Assembly (NCBI GenBank): GCA_009778675.1
Contig: WRFU01000010.1
Span: forward strand, 1-33,126
Direction: 5' to 3'
Length of the DNA: 33,126 nucleotides
From: Candidatus Saccharimonadota bacterium
Lineage (GTDB): Bacteria; Patescibacteriota; Saccharimonadia; Saccharimonadales; Saccharimonadaceae
Of this stretch, positions 7,338 to 15,488 are shown one piece after another (the stretch's first letter is position 1; each line of letters opens with the position of its first letter). The notes under the pieces were generated by a model. That model searched no databases. It was not told the origin of the DNA and saw only the letters and a program-made list of their open reading frames with translations. The position numbers and the translations under genes are program-made.

Positions 7338-8441
7338 CTACCCGAAAAAGCTGCGTTTTTTGGTGATTTTTAGCTCTTCGAGCAGTTCTTTTTGCTTTTT
7401 GCCTAGATTGGTTGGGATTTCTACTTTAACGGTTACAATATGCGCTCCACGGCCATTGCCCTTTAAGTGTGGCACACCATGGCCAGACAGCTTAAAATCG
7501 GTACTGGGTTGCGTGCCAGCCGGTACTTTCATGCGCACTTTGCCATCCACCGTTAGAACATCTATTTCGGTGCCAAGCGCAGCGTCAATCATACTGATAG
7601 TCTCGTTACTCAAGATCAAATCGCCTTCGCGCGTAAATTGTTTATGAGCCTTAACCCGAATATGTACATACAGGTCGCCTTTGCTACCACCACTGGTAGC
7701 TTCGCCCCTACCAGCCAGCCGAATCGTTGTTCCGTCGTCTATACCAGCCGGAATTTTTAGTTTTATGGTTTGCTTTTCGCGGCTTATGCCACTACCACCA
7801 CAGACTGTGCATGGCTTTTCGGGCACTTTACCCTTGCCTTTGCAAGTGTTGCAAACCACTGTTTGCTGAATAGCGCCAAATAAGGTATTAACCACCTTAT
7901 TGACCTGGCCAGAACCCTTACAGGTCGGGCAAGTTTGCATGCTATGACCTGGTTCAGCACCACTACCTTTACAGTGGCGACATTCATCATCGAGCGTTAA
8001 GGCGATGTTTTCTTGTGTGCCAAAAATTGCTTCTTCAAAACTTAAAGTTAGATTAACCTCGACGTCACGGCCTTTAATCGGCTGTGATGAACGTGCACCA
8101 CCGCCAAAAAAGCTGCCAAAAATATCGCCTAAACCGCCGTCACCAAAGTCAAACTGAACATTCTGGCCATTAAAGCCGCCAAATGGATTACCACCACCGT
8201 AACTTTGGCCGCCGCCCGACGCACCGCCAACCCCAGCATGACCAAATTGATCATAACGTTGGCGCTTTTTAGAATCTTTTAAAACTTCGTAGGCTTCGTT
8301 GATTTCTTTAAACTTGGCTTCATCACCTCCCTCTTTATCGGGGTGGTATTTTACGGCTAGTTTACGAAAAGCTTTTTTAATTTCATCATCGCTGGCGCCT
8401 TTATTAACACCTAAAACTTCATAATAATCTCGTTTCGCCAT
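7338..8441 (-). CDS. dnaJ: Chaperone DnaJ
   Basis: DnaJ is the Hsp40 co-chaperone that delivers clients to DnaK and stimulates its ATPase. The 367-residue type I protein has the J domain (YYEVLGV, then the HPD motif in KYHPDKEGG), a glycine/phenylalanine-rich linker, four CxxCxGxG zinc-binding repeats ([32 protein letters not shown]) and the C-terminal substrate-binding domains. The start at 8441 gives the canonical [11 protein letters not shown]; the frame stays open upstream into the leader. It is monocistronic, with its own CIRCE operator and promoter about 110-145 bp upstream, so it is regulated by HrcA separately from dnaK. Confidence 0.97.
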   Translation of the reverse strand: MAKRDYYEVLGVNKGASDDEIKKAFRKLAVKYHPDKEGGDEAKFKEINEAYEVLKDSKKRQRYDQFGHAGVGGASGGGQSYGGGNPFGGFNGQNVQFDFGDGGLGDIFGSFFGGGARSSQPIKGRDVEVNLTLSFEEAIFGTQENIALTLDDECRHCKGSGAEPGHSMQTCPTCKGSGQVNKVVNTLFGAIQQTVVCNTCKGKGKVPEKPCTVCGGSGISREKQTIKLKIPAGIDDGTTIRLAGRGEATSGGSKGDLYVHIRVKAHKQFTREGDLILSNETISMIDAALGTEIDVLTVDGKVRMKVPAGTQPSTDFKLSGHGVPHLKGNGRGAHIVTVKVEIPTNLGKKQKELLEELKITKKRSFFG

Positions 8442-8490
8442 ATGTATCGCTTCGCTTATGAAGGAACACCCATAGTTTTCCCTCATCGCG

Positions 8491-8518
8491 CCAAGTACTG
8501 GCAAAGCCAGCTACTTGG
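8491..8518 (-). other. Stable hairpin in the dnaJ 5' leader
   Basis: The dnaJ leader contains CCAAGTA pairing with TACTTGG and CTGGC pairing with GCCAG around a TTT loop, with one bulged G: 12 bp in all. It is not followed by a T tract, so it is not a usual terminator. It could stabilise the message or affect translation. Confidence 0.6.
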
Positions 8519-8548
8519 GCTGCTTCTTTTCCTTATTTTTACTTATTA

Positions 8549-8577
8549 AGTGTATTGTATTAGCACTCGGCTGTCAA
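8549..8577 (-). promoter_or_regulatory. dnaJ promoter
   Basis: -35 TTGACA (8572-8577) within the CIRCE spacer, 17-bp gap, -10 TACACT (8549-8554), minus strand. HrcA bound at CIRCE would block polymerase directly. Confidence 0.8.
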
Positions 8578-8586
8578 GAGTGCTAA
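8560..8586 (-). promoter_or_regulatory. CIRCE operator upstream of dnaJ
   Basis: Perfect TTAGCACTC-N9-GAGTGCTAA, the binding site of the HrcA repressor (hrcA is at 19232-19930). Confidence 0.97.
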
Positions 8587-8613
8587 TTTATGATTGATAA
8601 ATGCCAAAAATAA

Positions 8614-9225
8614 CTAAGCTTTAGTAGCGGCCACTCGTTTGTATTGTTTGTGTTCTTGTTTTTTTAGTACCACTACAACTATAGCTAGCACCGCCATGAT
8701 AGCGCCCAATAGCGAAATATTGGCAACACTGTATTCTTGACTGCCGATTTTAATAAAACCAGTGTTTGGCGCACTTGGGCCAGTAGGTGGTGGCAATGGC
8801 ACAGTGGCTTTGTAAATAATCGTTATGTGATCGCTCACAATGCCCAGCACGGGGTCAAATAATGAAAGAGTCATATGATGAGTACCTGGACCATCAGTAA
8901 GTGTTATAGGGGCATCAATAGTTTCTTCAGTTGGGTCAGTTTTGTTGTAAGTATATAGTACGTTGCCATTTTGGTCTGTAATAGTCACCAGACCAGTACC
9001 CCTGACGGTAAAGGTTATATTAAAATCAGCTCTATCGACCATCATGATGCCACCGCTACCCGGGTTGACGGCGTTAATATCACGAGAAGCAGGGACTACA
9101 ACTTCGATTTGGCTAGTTGCAGTATCGGCCGCCAAAGCAGGTGCTGCAAAATAGCCTAAAGTACCAACCACCCCCAACACCAATGTAGCTGCCGCTAGAC
9201 TAATTTTGAACTGTTTAATTTTCAT
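8614..9225 (-). CDS. Cell-surface protein with APNTG sorting-like motif and C-terminal anchor
   Basis: A 203-residue exported protein: signal peptide (about residues 1-32, ending ALAA), an extracellular beta-rich domain (about 40-140), a proline-rich stretch, the motif APNTG at 152-156, a membrane helix (about 169-187) and a basic tail KKQEHKQYKR. The APNTG-helix-basic tail order resembles LPXTG sortase substrates, but the helix begins further from the motif than usual. It overlaps the preceding gene by ATGA and is third in a surface operon. By position it matches the small LPXTG protein of csc/WxL loci. No sortase is in the window, so covalent anchoring is inference. Confidence 0.7.
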   Translation of the reverse strand: MKIKQFKISLAAATLVLGVVGTLGYFAAPALAADTATSQIEVVVPASRDINAVNPGSGGIMMVDRADFNITFTVRGTGLVTITDQNGNVLYTYNKTDPTEETIDAPITLTDGPGTHHMTLSLFDPVLGIVSDHITIIYKATVPLPPPTGPSAPNTGFIKIGSQEYSVANISLLGAIMAVLAIVVVVLKKQEHKQYKRVAATKA

Positions 9226-10154
9226 CTGCGTGATACCTTTCTAACTTTTCTGCCGTATTTTCTGCCGCTGCGAGCTTTCAGGATAATTAATATAATTATA
9301 GCAACAATCACCAAAATAAGCACGATTGGTATAAACAGTGGCGCCACCAAAACTAAACGGCGGGTGGTATACGATTTGCCAAGCATAGTAACCTTACTAG
9401 TCGCCCAAAATAGGCCAACATAAGGCACGTCGTCCCATTCATTAGTCGCTAAACGAGTTGTATCTGGCAAAATAGCGTAGGGTTTGTCACCAGAATTATA
9501 GACCTCTTTGCCAGTCAATTTAGTAACCACAAAACTAGACGTAGCATTAAAGTCGGTGTTACCAGTGTTAGTGGCTTTAAACTCAGTCTTAAGAGTACTA
9601 GTTTGCCACATACTAATGTTATTGCTTTTTAGTTCACCTTTTTCGATAGTGTGGCCTTTCGCTTTGGCATAGACCAAAATCCCAACCCGTTTAGCCGCCA
9701 CAATGCCGGTTGTATTACTGTTTTGATCTTCTTTGGTCTGGGCAAAAATCACCGCATATTGCCCGCCGTCTGGTATGCTCTTGGGGGTTTTAACGTGATA
9801 AGTTACTTCTACTTCTGCGCCCGGCTTAATATTGTAGTTTTTTTCGTCGAACGTTATCCACCTAGAAATTTGAGTCCGTTTGGTTTCTTTACTAAAATTA
9901 GGCTCATATTTCTCGCCAGATACTTGGTATGGTGCTGCATAGACATAAAAGTCAAAGGCTGTTTTACCACTATTCATGACCTTAAACGTGCTTTCGTAGT
10001 CTTTGCCGGCCTCGATAACCAGCTGAACTTTAATCGGCGACAATGTCATACCAATAGTATCGTCGCTTTTAGCGGCCAAGGCAGGTAGCGGCACTGAAAG
10101 TACCGCTACCATTAGCGCTGTTATTACCAGCATCAATTTACAAAGTTTTCGCAC
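9222..10154 (-). CDS. DUF916-like membrane-anchored surface protein
   Basis: A 310-residue exported protein with a signal peptide (about 1-28), a domain of beta-sandwich character that opens with MTLSPIKVQLVIEAGK and includes a 'NSGKTAFDFYVY' strand, a second beta region, a C-terminal membrane helix (about 275-295) and a strongly basic tail. This architecture is that of DUF916/WxL-interacting proteins, which bind peptidoglycan and WxL-domain partners in Firmicutes. It is second in a three-gene operon, 23 bp after the WxL-like gene and overlapping the APNTG gene. The family assignment rests on my reading of the N-terminal pattern and topology, not on a search. Confidence 0.65.
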   Translation of the reverse strand: MRKLCKLMLVITALMVAVLSVPLPALAAKSDDTIGMTLSPIKVQLVIEAGKDYESTFKVMNSGKTAFDFYVYAAPYQVSGEKYEPNFSKETKRTQISRWITFDEKNYNIKPGAEVEVTYHVKTPKSIPDGGQYAVIFAQTKEDQNSNTTGIVAAKRVGILVYAKAKGHTIEKGELKSNNISMWQTSTLKTEFKATNTGNTDFNATSSFVVTKLTGKEVYNSGDKPYAILPDTTRLATNEWDDVPYVGLFWATSKVTMLGKSYTTRRLVLVAPLFIPIVLILVIVAIIILIILKARSGRKYGRKVRKVSRR

Positions 10155-10177
10155 GTTTGTATTGCCTTAATATAGAC

Positions 10178-10786
10178 TTACGAGTTAGCAACAGCCGTAT
10201 AGGTTACTTTGTTAGTATAAGTACCACTGGCTTGGCTAGCTGAAACTGTTGTACCATAGGTGACAACTGTTGCATCGGCAGCAACTGGATCTGTTGATTC
10301 ACCGATCTTTTGTGGTGTAGCGTATAGAGGAACAGCTGCATAAGTATCTGTCGCAAAACTATTCAGCCTATAGCCCCAAGAGCTAGGAGTTAGTGTGGCT
10401 GGTGTAGTAAAAGTACCGCTGCCCGCAGGGATGCTGTTAGATCCGCTGATTAAACTGTTGCTAGCTGCGCCAGAAATCATCGACAAGGTTAGGGTGTAAC
10501 CCGATGCATTGTTAGTAGATACTGTCGCAGTTTGAGGAGCACCAGTGACTACTGGCCCACCTAGTGTTGGTGACATCGTAACGGTGGCATCAGTAACATT
10601 TAAGGTGATAGTCGAACCAATAGTAACATTGATTGTTTGATCACAAGAAGCAGTTGGGGGGGTGCCCGAACCCGTTATCGTGCTTCCACAATCAGCCGCA
10701 TGGGTTGGTGATGCCACTAAAGCGGCCGAAGCTGCCAATAAACTAACAGCGCCAATACCAGCAGTTATTATTTTTATTCTTCTCAT
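10178..10786 (-). CDS. Secreted WxL-like surface protein
   Basis: A 202-residue exported protein with a signal peptide (about 1-30, ending THA before AADC) and no membrane anchor. The mature part has an N-terminal beta region with a C-C pair, a GYTLTLSMIS strand, the SSWGYRL motif, and a C-terminal SGTYTNKVTYTAVANS strand. Size, lack of anchor and the closing strand recall WxL domains, with Y-T-A in place of W-x-L. The same C-terminal domain ends the TIG protein at 1942-4257. It is first in an operon with the DUF916-like and APNTG genes, preceded by an AAGGAGAGG ribosome site and a promoter at 10859-10887. A C7 run lies in its N-terminal coding part. Confidence 0.7.
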   Translation of the reverse strand: MRRIKIITAGIGAVSLLAASAALVASPTHAADCGSTITGSGTPPTASCDQTINVTIGSTITLNVTDATVTMSPTLGGPVVTGAPQTATVSTNNASGYTLTLSMISGAASNSLISGSNSIPAGSGTFTTPATLTPSSWGYRLNSFATDTYAAVPLYATPQKIGESTDPVAADATVVTYGTTVSASQASGTYTNKVTYTAVANS

Positions 10787-10858
10787 TTCCTCTCCTTTTT
10801 TATTAAGTTAGAAATAGCCAATATATATATTTTTTATATTAACTTCACACTACCCCTG

Positions 10859-10887
10859 ATGATAACACTTATGTTGTAGCGACGCAA
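10859..10887 (-). promoter_or_regulatory. Promoter of the surface-protein operon
   Basis: -35 TTGCGT (10882-10887), 17-bp spacer, -10 TATCAT (10859-10864), minus strand. The following leader of about 65 nt contains an AT-rich tract and an AAGGAGAGG ribosome site next to the ATG at 10786. Confidence 0.6.
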
Positions 10888-10933
10888 GACATTTACGCCA
10901 TACTTTATGTAAGTTTTCCACAAGCACAATAAT

Positions 10934-10956
10934 ATTTCAAGGCCATTCCTTGAAAT
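10934..10956 (-). terminator. Perfect 9-bp inverted repeat after the 10986-11573 gene
   Basis: ATTTCAAGG and CCTTGAAAT are separated by five bases and followed on the minus strand by ATTATTGTG. It probably ends transcription of the upstream gene, though the T tract is poor. Confidence 0.5.
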
Positions 10957-10985
10957 GTCGTTAAGGTGTTAGCTGGTATCAAGTG

Positions 10986-11573
10986 CTAAAACAAATATCC
11001 ATCAGACCAATAAGCTGATCGGTAATTGCGTCCAACTTCGAGCGGATCACTATATGCACCATGACGCACCCACTCTGATTCATCATATTCGTTGTTGGTG
11101 AAAATATTAATCGAAAACCCCCAAACAACACGTGAGACAATTAGGTTATTAATTAGTTCTTGCTGCTTGGGCGAATAATCGCTGGGATGTTCTACGACCA
11201 AGCCCAGGACATCATCTGAATAAAGATTAGCGACGCCGTCATTTTCAAGCACCTGGCCTGTATCTAAACCATGCTCTTGACGCAACTGTAAAATTCGGTC
11301 AACCACTAAACTGCCGTCTAACTCTTTACGATAAAGTTCAGCAAGTTGATTTAATTCATCACCAGCTGGTAGTAATACTGCTTTACAACCAGGCCAAGGT
11401 TCGAACTGTTGCTGTTTAAGTGCTTGTTGTAGTAATTGATGCCAGTCATCCGGTGCACCACTTGAACAATCTACTATGTGATGGGTGTCGTAGAATAGAC
11501 ACGATAAGCGCCGTTCAAGATCCAGCTTAGGTTTTGCTATCTCTGGACTATCCAGCTTGGGCATTCTTTCCAT
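10986..11573 (-). CDS. Unknown soluble protein
   Basis: A 195-residue acidic protein without signal peptide or membrane helices. It is rich in tryptophan, tyrosine and leucine, with a glutamine-rich helix (LLQQALKQQQFEPWP) and an aromatic C-terminus (SAYWSDGYLF). I recognise no family. The start may be the ATG at 11573 or the one three codons later at 11564; no clear Shine-Dalgarno decides. It lies between the surface operon and dnaK on the same strand. The 131 bp upstream contain a repeat-like palindromic element and no obvious promoter, so read-through from dnaK is possible. Confidence 0.65.
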   Translation of the reverse strand: MERMPKLDSPEIAKPKLDLERRLSCLFYDTHHIVDCSSGAPDDWHQLLQQALKQQQFEPWPGCKAVLLPAGDELNQLAELYRKELDGSLVVDRILQLRQEHGLDTGQVLENDGVANLYSDDVLGLVVEHPSDYSPKQQELINNLIVSRVVWGFSINIFTNNEYDESEWVRHGAYSDPLEVGRNYRSAYWSDGYLF

Positions 11574-11631
11574 ACAGCCATTTTGTGGGCTAAATTAGTA
11601 TTTTGCAAGCTTAAGCACAGTGTATGGGTCT

Positions 11632-11698
11632 GTCCCACAATGGTCGGCTTCGGTTCGAGCTCGTGTGGACTAGATCCTAAAAACAAGTTCAGGATGAC
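11632..11698. repeat. REP-like palindromic element downstream of dnaK
   Basis: Two imperfect inverted repeats in tandem: GTCCCACA (11632-11639) with TGTGGAC (11664-11670), and AGATCCT with AGGATGAC arms flanking AAAAACAAGTTC (11672-11698). The latter resembles the short 'GTCATCCTGAAC' palindromic repeats I know from many bacterial intergenic regions. No second copy is in this window. Confidence 0.4.
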
Positions 11699-11704
11699 AA
11701 AGGG

Positions 11705-13603
11705 CTATTTCTCGTCTACAACTTCACCTTCGACTGGTTCGTCTTTATCTTTATCAGACTTTTCATCAGTTTTAGCTTCACCGTCGGCTGGGGCTTCTTG
11801 CTTGGCACTTTCGTACATCTTAGCACCGATTGGCATAATGCGATCGTTCAGTTCTTTGACGGCTTGTTCAAGCTCGTCCTTATCGGTGGCTTCTAGGTGT
11901 TTTTTGGCTTCTTCAACCGCTTTGGTAATATTACCCTTATCTTCGTCGCTAATCTTATCTTTATACTCATTCGGCATCTTTTCGGCCTGATAAATTGCGT
12001 TTTCTAACTGGTTTTTAATATCCACTAGTTCGCGCTTCTTTTTATCGTCGGCGGCGTGAGTTTCGGCTTCGGCCTGCGCTTTGGCAATGTCGTCTTTGCT
12101 CATGTTACCGCTATTTTGAATAGTAATCGATTGTTCCTTGCCTGTACCTTTATCTTTAGCGCTAACATTTAAAATGCCATTAGCGTCAATATTAAAGGTA
12201 ACTTCTATCTGCGGAATACCGCGCGGGGCTGGCGCAATGCCGTCTAGTATGAACCGACCCAGCGATTTGTTATCGGCGGCAAATTCGCGCTCGCCCTGCA
12301 ACACATGGATTTCCACCTGTGGCTGGTTGTCGCTGGCGGTACTGAAAGTTTCCGACTTGCTAGTTGGAATGGTGGTATTGCGATCAATTAAAGCCGTGCG
12401 CACCCCACCCATGGTTTCAATACCAAGGGTTAACGGCGTGACGTCTAGCAGTAACACATCTTTAACGTCGCCAGCTAGCACACCGCCTTGTATAGCGGCA
12501 CCCACGGCTACGACTTCGTCGGGGTTAACGCCCTGCATGGGGTCTTTGCCAAAAATCTTTTTGACCCGTTCTACCACGGCTGGCATGCGGGTCATACCGC
12601 CGACCATGACAATTTCGTTGATGTCACTAGCCTTTAATTTGGCATCTGCCAAGGCCTTTTCGCATGGTTTAGCCAAACGATCCAGTAAATCGGACACCCA
12701 TTCTTCTAATTTGGCACGGGTTAAAGTGTATTCAAAGTGCTTGGGTCCATTTTCGTCAGCCGTAATAAATGGCAAGTTGATTTCTACTTGTGGCGTGCTG
12801 CTGAGTTCTTTTTTGGCTTTTTCGGCTTCGTCCTTTAGGCGCTGCATAGCGGCCGAATCATCTTTAAGATCAATCCCATTTTCGTTTTTAAACTCTTCTA
12901 AAAAGTGGTTTACAATCACGTTGTCGAAATCTTCACCACCTAGGTGAGTGTCGCCGTTAGTACTTTTAACCTCAAAAACGCCTTCGGCCAGTTCTAAAAT
13001 AGAAATATCAAACGTACCGCCACCAAGGTCGAACACCGCGATAGTCTCTTCTTTTTTGGCTTCTAGGCCGTAAGCTAGAGCGGCGGCGGTTGGTTCGTTA
13101 ATAATACGTTTAACTTCTAGACCAGCGATTTTACCAGCATCTTTAGTGGCCTGACGCTGGCTGTCGTTAAAGTAGGCCGGCACCGTAATTACCGCTTCGG
13201 TGACCGGTTCGCCAATAAACTTTTCGGCATCGGCTTTAATTTTACTTAGAATCATAGCGCTAATTTCTTCGGGCGTGTATTCTTTGCCATCCATTTCGAC
13301 AGCTACACCACTACCTTTTCTGACAATTTTATACGGCATGATGTCGATATCACGCTGGATTTCACGATCGTCAAATTTGCGACCGATTAAGCGTTTGACA
13401 CTATAAATGGTGTTTTTGGGGTTAGTGACGCGCTGACGCTGGGCAATCTGGCCAACCAGGCGTTCGCCTTTTTTGTTAACTGCCACCACACTTGGGGTAG
13501 TGCGCGCGCCTTCGCTGTTGGTGACAACCTCTGGTTTACCAGCTACCATGTAAGCCATAGCGCTGTTGGTTGTACCAAGATCAATTCCGATAATTTTACT
13601 CAT
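11705..13603 (-). CDS. dnaK: Chaperone DnaK (Hsp70)
   Basis: DnaK is the ATP-dependent Hsp70 that binds unfolded polypeptides together with DnaJ and GrpE. The 632-residue protein has the complete actin-like ATPase domain ([10 protein letters not shown] at the start, DLGGGTFD in the middle, [10 protein letters not shown] before the linker), the hydrophobic linker [10 protein letters not shown], the substrate-binding domain and a helical lid with an acidic C-terminus (VEGEVVDEK). Length and motifs are normal. Translation starts from ATG at 13603 after an AAGGAG site. Two CIRCE operators flank and overlap the promoter at 13669-13696, so HrcA control should be tight. It is not in an operon with grpE or dnaJ. 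Confidence 0.98.
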   Translation of the reverse strand: MSKIIGIDLGTTNSAMAYMVAGKPEVVTNSEGARTTPSVVAVNKKGERLVGQIAQRQRVTNPKNTIYSVKRLIGRKFDDREIQRDIDIMPYKIVRKGSGVAVEMDGKEYTPEEISAMILSKIKADAEKFIGEPVTEAVITVPAYFNDSQRQATKDAGKIAGLEVKRIINEPTAAALAYGLEAKKEETIAVFDLGGGTFDISILELAEGVFEVKSTNGDTHLGGEDFDNVIVNHFLEEFKNENGIDLKDDSAAMQRLKDEAEKAKKELSSTPQVEINLPFITADENGPKHFEYTLTRAKLEEWVSDLLDRLAKPCEKALADAKLKASDINEIVMVGGMTRMPAVVERVKKIFGKDPMQGVNPDEVVAVGAAIQGGVLAGDVKDVLLLDVTPLTLGIETMGGVRTALIDRNTTIPTSKSETFSTASDNQPQVEIHVLQGEREFAADNKSLGRFILDGIAPAPRGIPQIEVTFNIDANGILNVSAKDKGTGKEQSITIQNSGNMSKDDIAKAQAEAETHAADDKKKRELVDIKNQLENAIYQAEKMPNEYKDKISDEDKGNITKAVEEAKKHLEATDKDELEQAVKELNDRIMPIGAKMYESAKQEAPADGEAKTDEKSDKDKDEPVEGEVVDEK

Positions 13604-13630
13604 AATTCTCCTTTTTTATTACGTTTATGT

Positions 13631-13657
13631 TTAGCACTCACGTGTGTAGACTGCTAA
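13631..13657 (-). promoter_or_regulatory. CIRCE operator, start-proximal copy upstream of dnaK
   Basis: TTAGCACTC-N9-GACTGCTAA, one base away from the CIRCE consensus. It lies downstream of the -10, near the transcription start. Confidence 0.9.
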
Positions 13658-13668
13658 CTCTACCCCTA

Positions 13669-13696
13669 ATTATACTCATGTTAGCAGTCGTGTCAA
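13669..13696 (-). promoter_or_regulatory. dnaK promoter between two CIRCE sites
   Basis: -35 TTGACA (13691-13696) within the distal CIRCE, 16-bp spacer, -10 TATAAT (13669-13674) between the two operators, minus strand. Confidence 0.85.
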
Positions 13697-13707
13697 TAGA
13701 GTGCTAA
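13681..13707 (-). promoter_or_regulatory. CIRCE operator, promoter-distal copy upstream of dnaK
   Basis: TTAGCAGTC-N9-GAGTGCTAA, one base from consensus, covering the -35. Together with 13631-13657 it makes a double operator. Confidence 0.9.
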
Positions 13708-13747
13708 TTTATTTTATGGCAAGTGCACCCCTCGCTAAAACAAGCGA

Positions 13748-13775
13748 AAGGCGCTCCCTATGTAGAGAGCGCCTT
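13748..13775 (-). terminator. Intrinsic terminator of the 13792-14130 gene
   Basis: 9-bp GC-rich stem AAGGCGCTC/GAGCGCCTT with a 10-base loop, followed on the minus strand by TCGCTTGTTTT. It lies 16 bases past the stop codon. Confidence 0.8.
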
Positions 13776-13791
13776 AAGAGTGCAAGATGGC

Positions 13792-14130
13792 TTAGCAAGT
13801 AGTTAGTACTTTCGAGGCCGGTAAAATACCTCGAGATTCAAACTCATAGGCCTTATCGAAAAACTCCTGCCGATAAACCTCATCGTCACGTATACGGGTA
13901 AGAAACCCAAATACGTAAACGGCTTTTTTGTCCAAACAGCGCTGATCGCTGAATGGATGCTGACGTTTAAAGAACGGCACTATTGGTCCATACCGCAGTA
14001 TATCAAGCGCTCTGGCGTTGCCGTCCGTGCCCGCGGCTGACGGAACGGTAATAACTACTGATTGATCGGTCAAGTTTTTTAGGTCATTAATGGCCGCCCA
14101 GACTTGTTCTTCTAGTTCTTTTCGGTTCAT
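13792..14130 (-). CDS. Small unknown soluble protein
   Basis: A 112-residue protein (MNRKELEEQVWAAIN...) without signal peptide or membrane segment. An amphipathic N-terminal helix is followed by a VVITVPSAAGTDGNAR stretch and an aromatic/acidic C-terminal half. I recognise no family. The ATG at 14130 is chosen because an AGGTGG site lies upstream and the promoter at 14209-14237 sets the transcript start near 14202; the longer frame to 14286 would begin upstream of that promoter. It is monocistronic, with strong promoter, a folded leader (GCTAGG/CCTAGC hairpin) and a GC-rich terminator. Confidence 0.75.
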   Translation of the reverse strand: MNRKELEEQVWAAINDLKNLTDQSVVITVPSAAGTDGNARALDILRYGPIVPFFKRQHPFSDQRCLDKKAVYVFGFLTRIRDDEVYRQEFFDKAYEFESRGILPASKVLTTC

Positions 14131-14208
14131 TTTACACCACCTTTTTAAGTTACGGCTAGGTAATTCCCTAGCAACATCAAAAATCCCCGTTTCACAACGA
14201 TTACCACC

Positions 14209-14237
14209 ATTGTAGCATACTAAAACACAAAAGTCAA
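14209..14237 (-). promoter_or_regulatory. Strong promoter for the 13792-14130 gene
   Basis: -35 TTGACT (14232-14237), 17-bp spacer, extended TGC and -10 TACAAT (14209-14214), minus strand. Nearly the same as the promoter at 18729-18757. Confidence 0.85.
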
Positions 14238-14258
14238 CATGTTTACCATAAATCCGCT

Positions 14259-15488
14259 CTAAACAAGTCCGGCATGTTTGGGACAAGCGGCGGGGGTGGC
14301 GGCGGTCGTTAAAATTCGTTGTGCTGCCATGACCATTTCGGCTGTTTCATCAGTTCTAATTACATAAATCGGCTTTGAGCTTTCTGTACTAATTATTCGG
14401 TGACCTTTTTCGATTTCGACCATATTCTTTTTGCTATCTAACGTAAAGCCCAAAAATTCTAACTTTTTTAATACTAGGCGGCGGATTTCTTCGCTGCGTT
14501 GACCAACTGTGCCTGTAAACACCAGGGCGTCAACACCATTTAGCTCGGCAGCCATGCGACCAATCATACCTTGTAAATGGTGCACGTATAAGCTGATCGC
14601 CAGACTAGCTCGATCGTCACCATCATTGCGTAAGGCAATAAGATCACGCAAATCCCCCGATTCACCACTCACACCCAACAGCCCACTGCTGGTATTTAAA
14701 TAATTCACGATTTGATCTTCGGTCATATTTAAATGATGTTTTAAACTTAGCGCGGCCGAAACGTCAATATCGCCTGAACGCGTCGCCATCACCAAACCTT
14801 CGAGCGGTGAAAAGCCCATCGAATTATCTAGACTAGTACCATTTATTAGTGCGGTAACGCTAGACCCTGACCCCAAATGAGCCACAATGACTTTTTTGCC
14901 CGGCAGTTTGTGGCGCTGTAAATAATCGGCAATGGAGGCAACCGACAACCCATGAAAACCATAACGTTTAATACCATATTTATCGGCAACTACGGGATCG
15001 ATAGCATAATAATTGGTTATTCGAGCGCGATTAACGTGGAAAGCGCTGTCCGACATAGCGACAATTGGTGTTTTAGGCAAGATCTTTTTTAACGTCGCTA
15101 GTTCTTGCAAAATTAAACCAGCGTGCAACGGCGCTTCGGGCTGGATAGCTTTCAACTTGGTCAAAAAGTCGTCATCGACTAAATGATCGGCCGCAAAAAA
15201 ATCGCCAGGTGCTACCAACCGAATCACGACAAAGTCGTAAGTCGCATCTTTGGGCAACAAACGAAAGTGCGCAAAAATGTCACCTACCAAACTAATTGCT
15301 TCGCTAAGTTTGTTCAGCTGAACCTTTACGTCGTGGCTATGAGCCTGGGTGCGAAAATGTGCGACAATGTGCTGGTTCACATATTCAAAATGTAAATTGG
15401 CTAATAATTTAGTACCCTGGTACAGCGCGTACTTACGGCTCGCGCTGCCTGGGTTTGCAACTAAAATTATTTGATCTTTCCCTGCCAT
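14259..15488 (-). CDS. ackA: Acetate kinase
   Basis: Acetate kinase transfers phosphate from acetyl-phosphate to ADP, giving acetate and ATP. The 409-residue protein has the N-terminal phosphate-binding NPGSASRKYAL motif (family N-x-G-S-x-S), the RYGFHGLS and AHLGSGSSV motifs, the SGLLGVSGESGDLRD region and VFTGTVGQRSEEIR, in the right order for the ASKHA-fold family. Length is normal. Its start overlaps the 3' end of xfp by 22 bp, so the two are co-transcribed and work in sequence: phosphoketolase makes acetyl-phosphate and AckA turns it into ATP. No phosphotransacetylase is nearby. Confidence 0.95.
   Translation of the reverse strand: MAGKDQIILVANPGSASRKYALYQGTKLLANLHFEYVNQHIVAHFRTQAHSHDVKVQLNKLSEAISLVGDIFAHFRLLPKDATYDFVVIRLVAPGDFFAADHLVDDDFLTKLKAIQPEAPLHAGLILQELATLKKILPKTPIVAMSDSAFHVNRARITNYYAIDPVVADKYGIKRYGFHGLSVASIADYLQRHKLPGKKVIVAHLGSGSSVTALINGTSLDNSMGFSPLEGLVMATRSGDIDVSAALSLKHHLNMTEDQIVNYLNTSSGLLGVSGESGDLRDLIALRNDGDDRASLAISLYVHHLQGMIGRMAAELNGVDALVFTGTVGQRSEEIRRLVLKKLEFLGFTLDSKKNMVEIEKGHRIISTESSKPIYVIRTDETAEMVMAAQRILTTAATPAACPKHAGLV

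Noticed and set aside
10656-10662. G7/C7 run in the small secreted surface gene as a phase-variation tract
   Set aside because: Seven is too short to claim a slippage hot spot by itself; noted only as weak context.
12138-12947. 269-codon plus-strand open frame opposite dnaK
   Set aside because: Antisense shadow of the highly conserved Hsp70 coding region.
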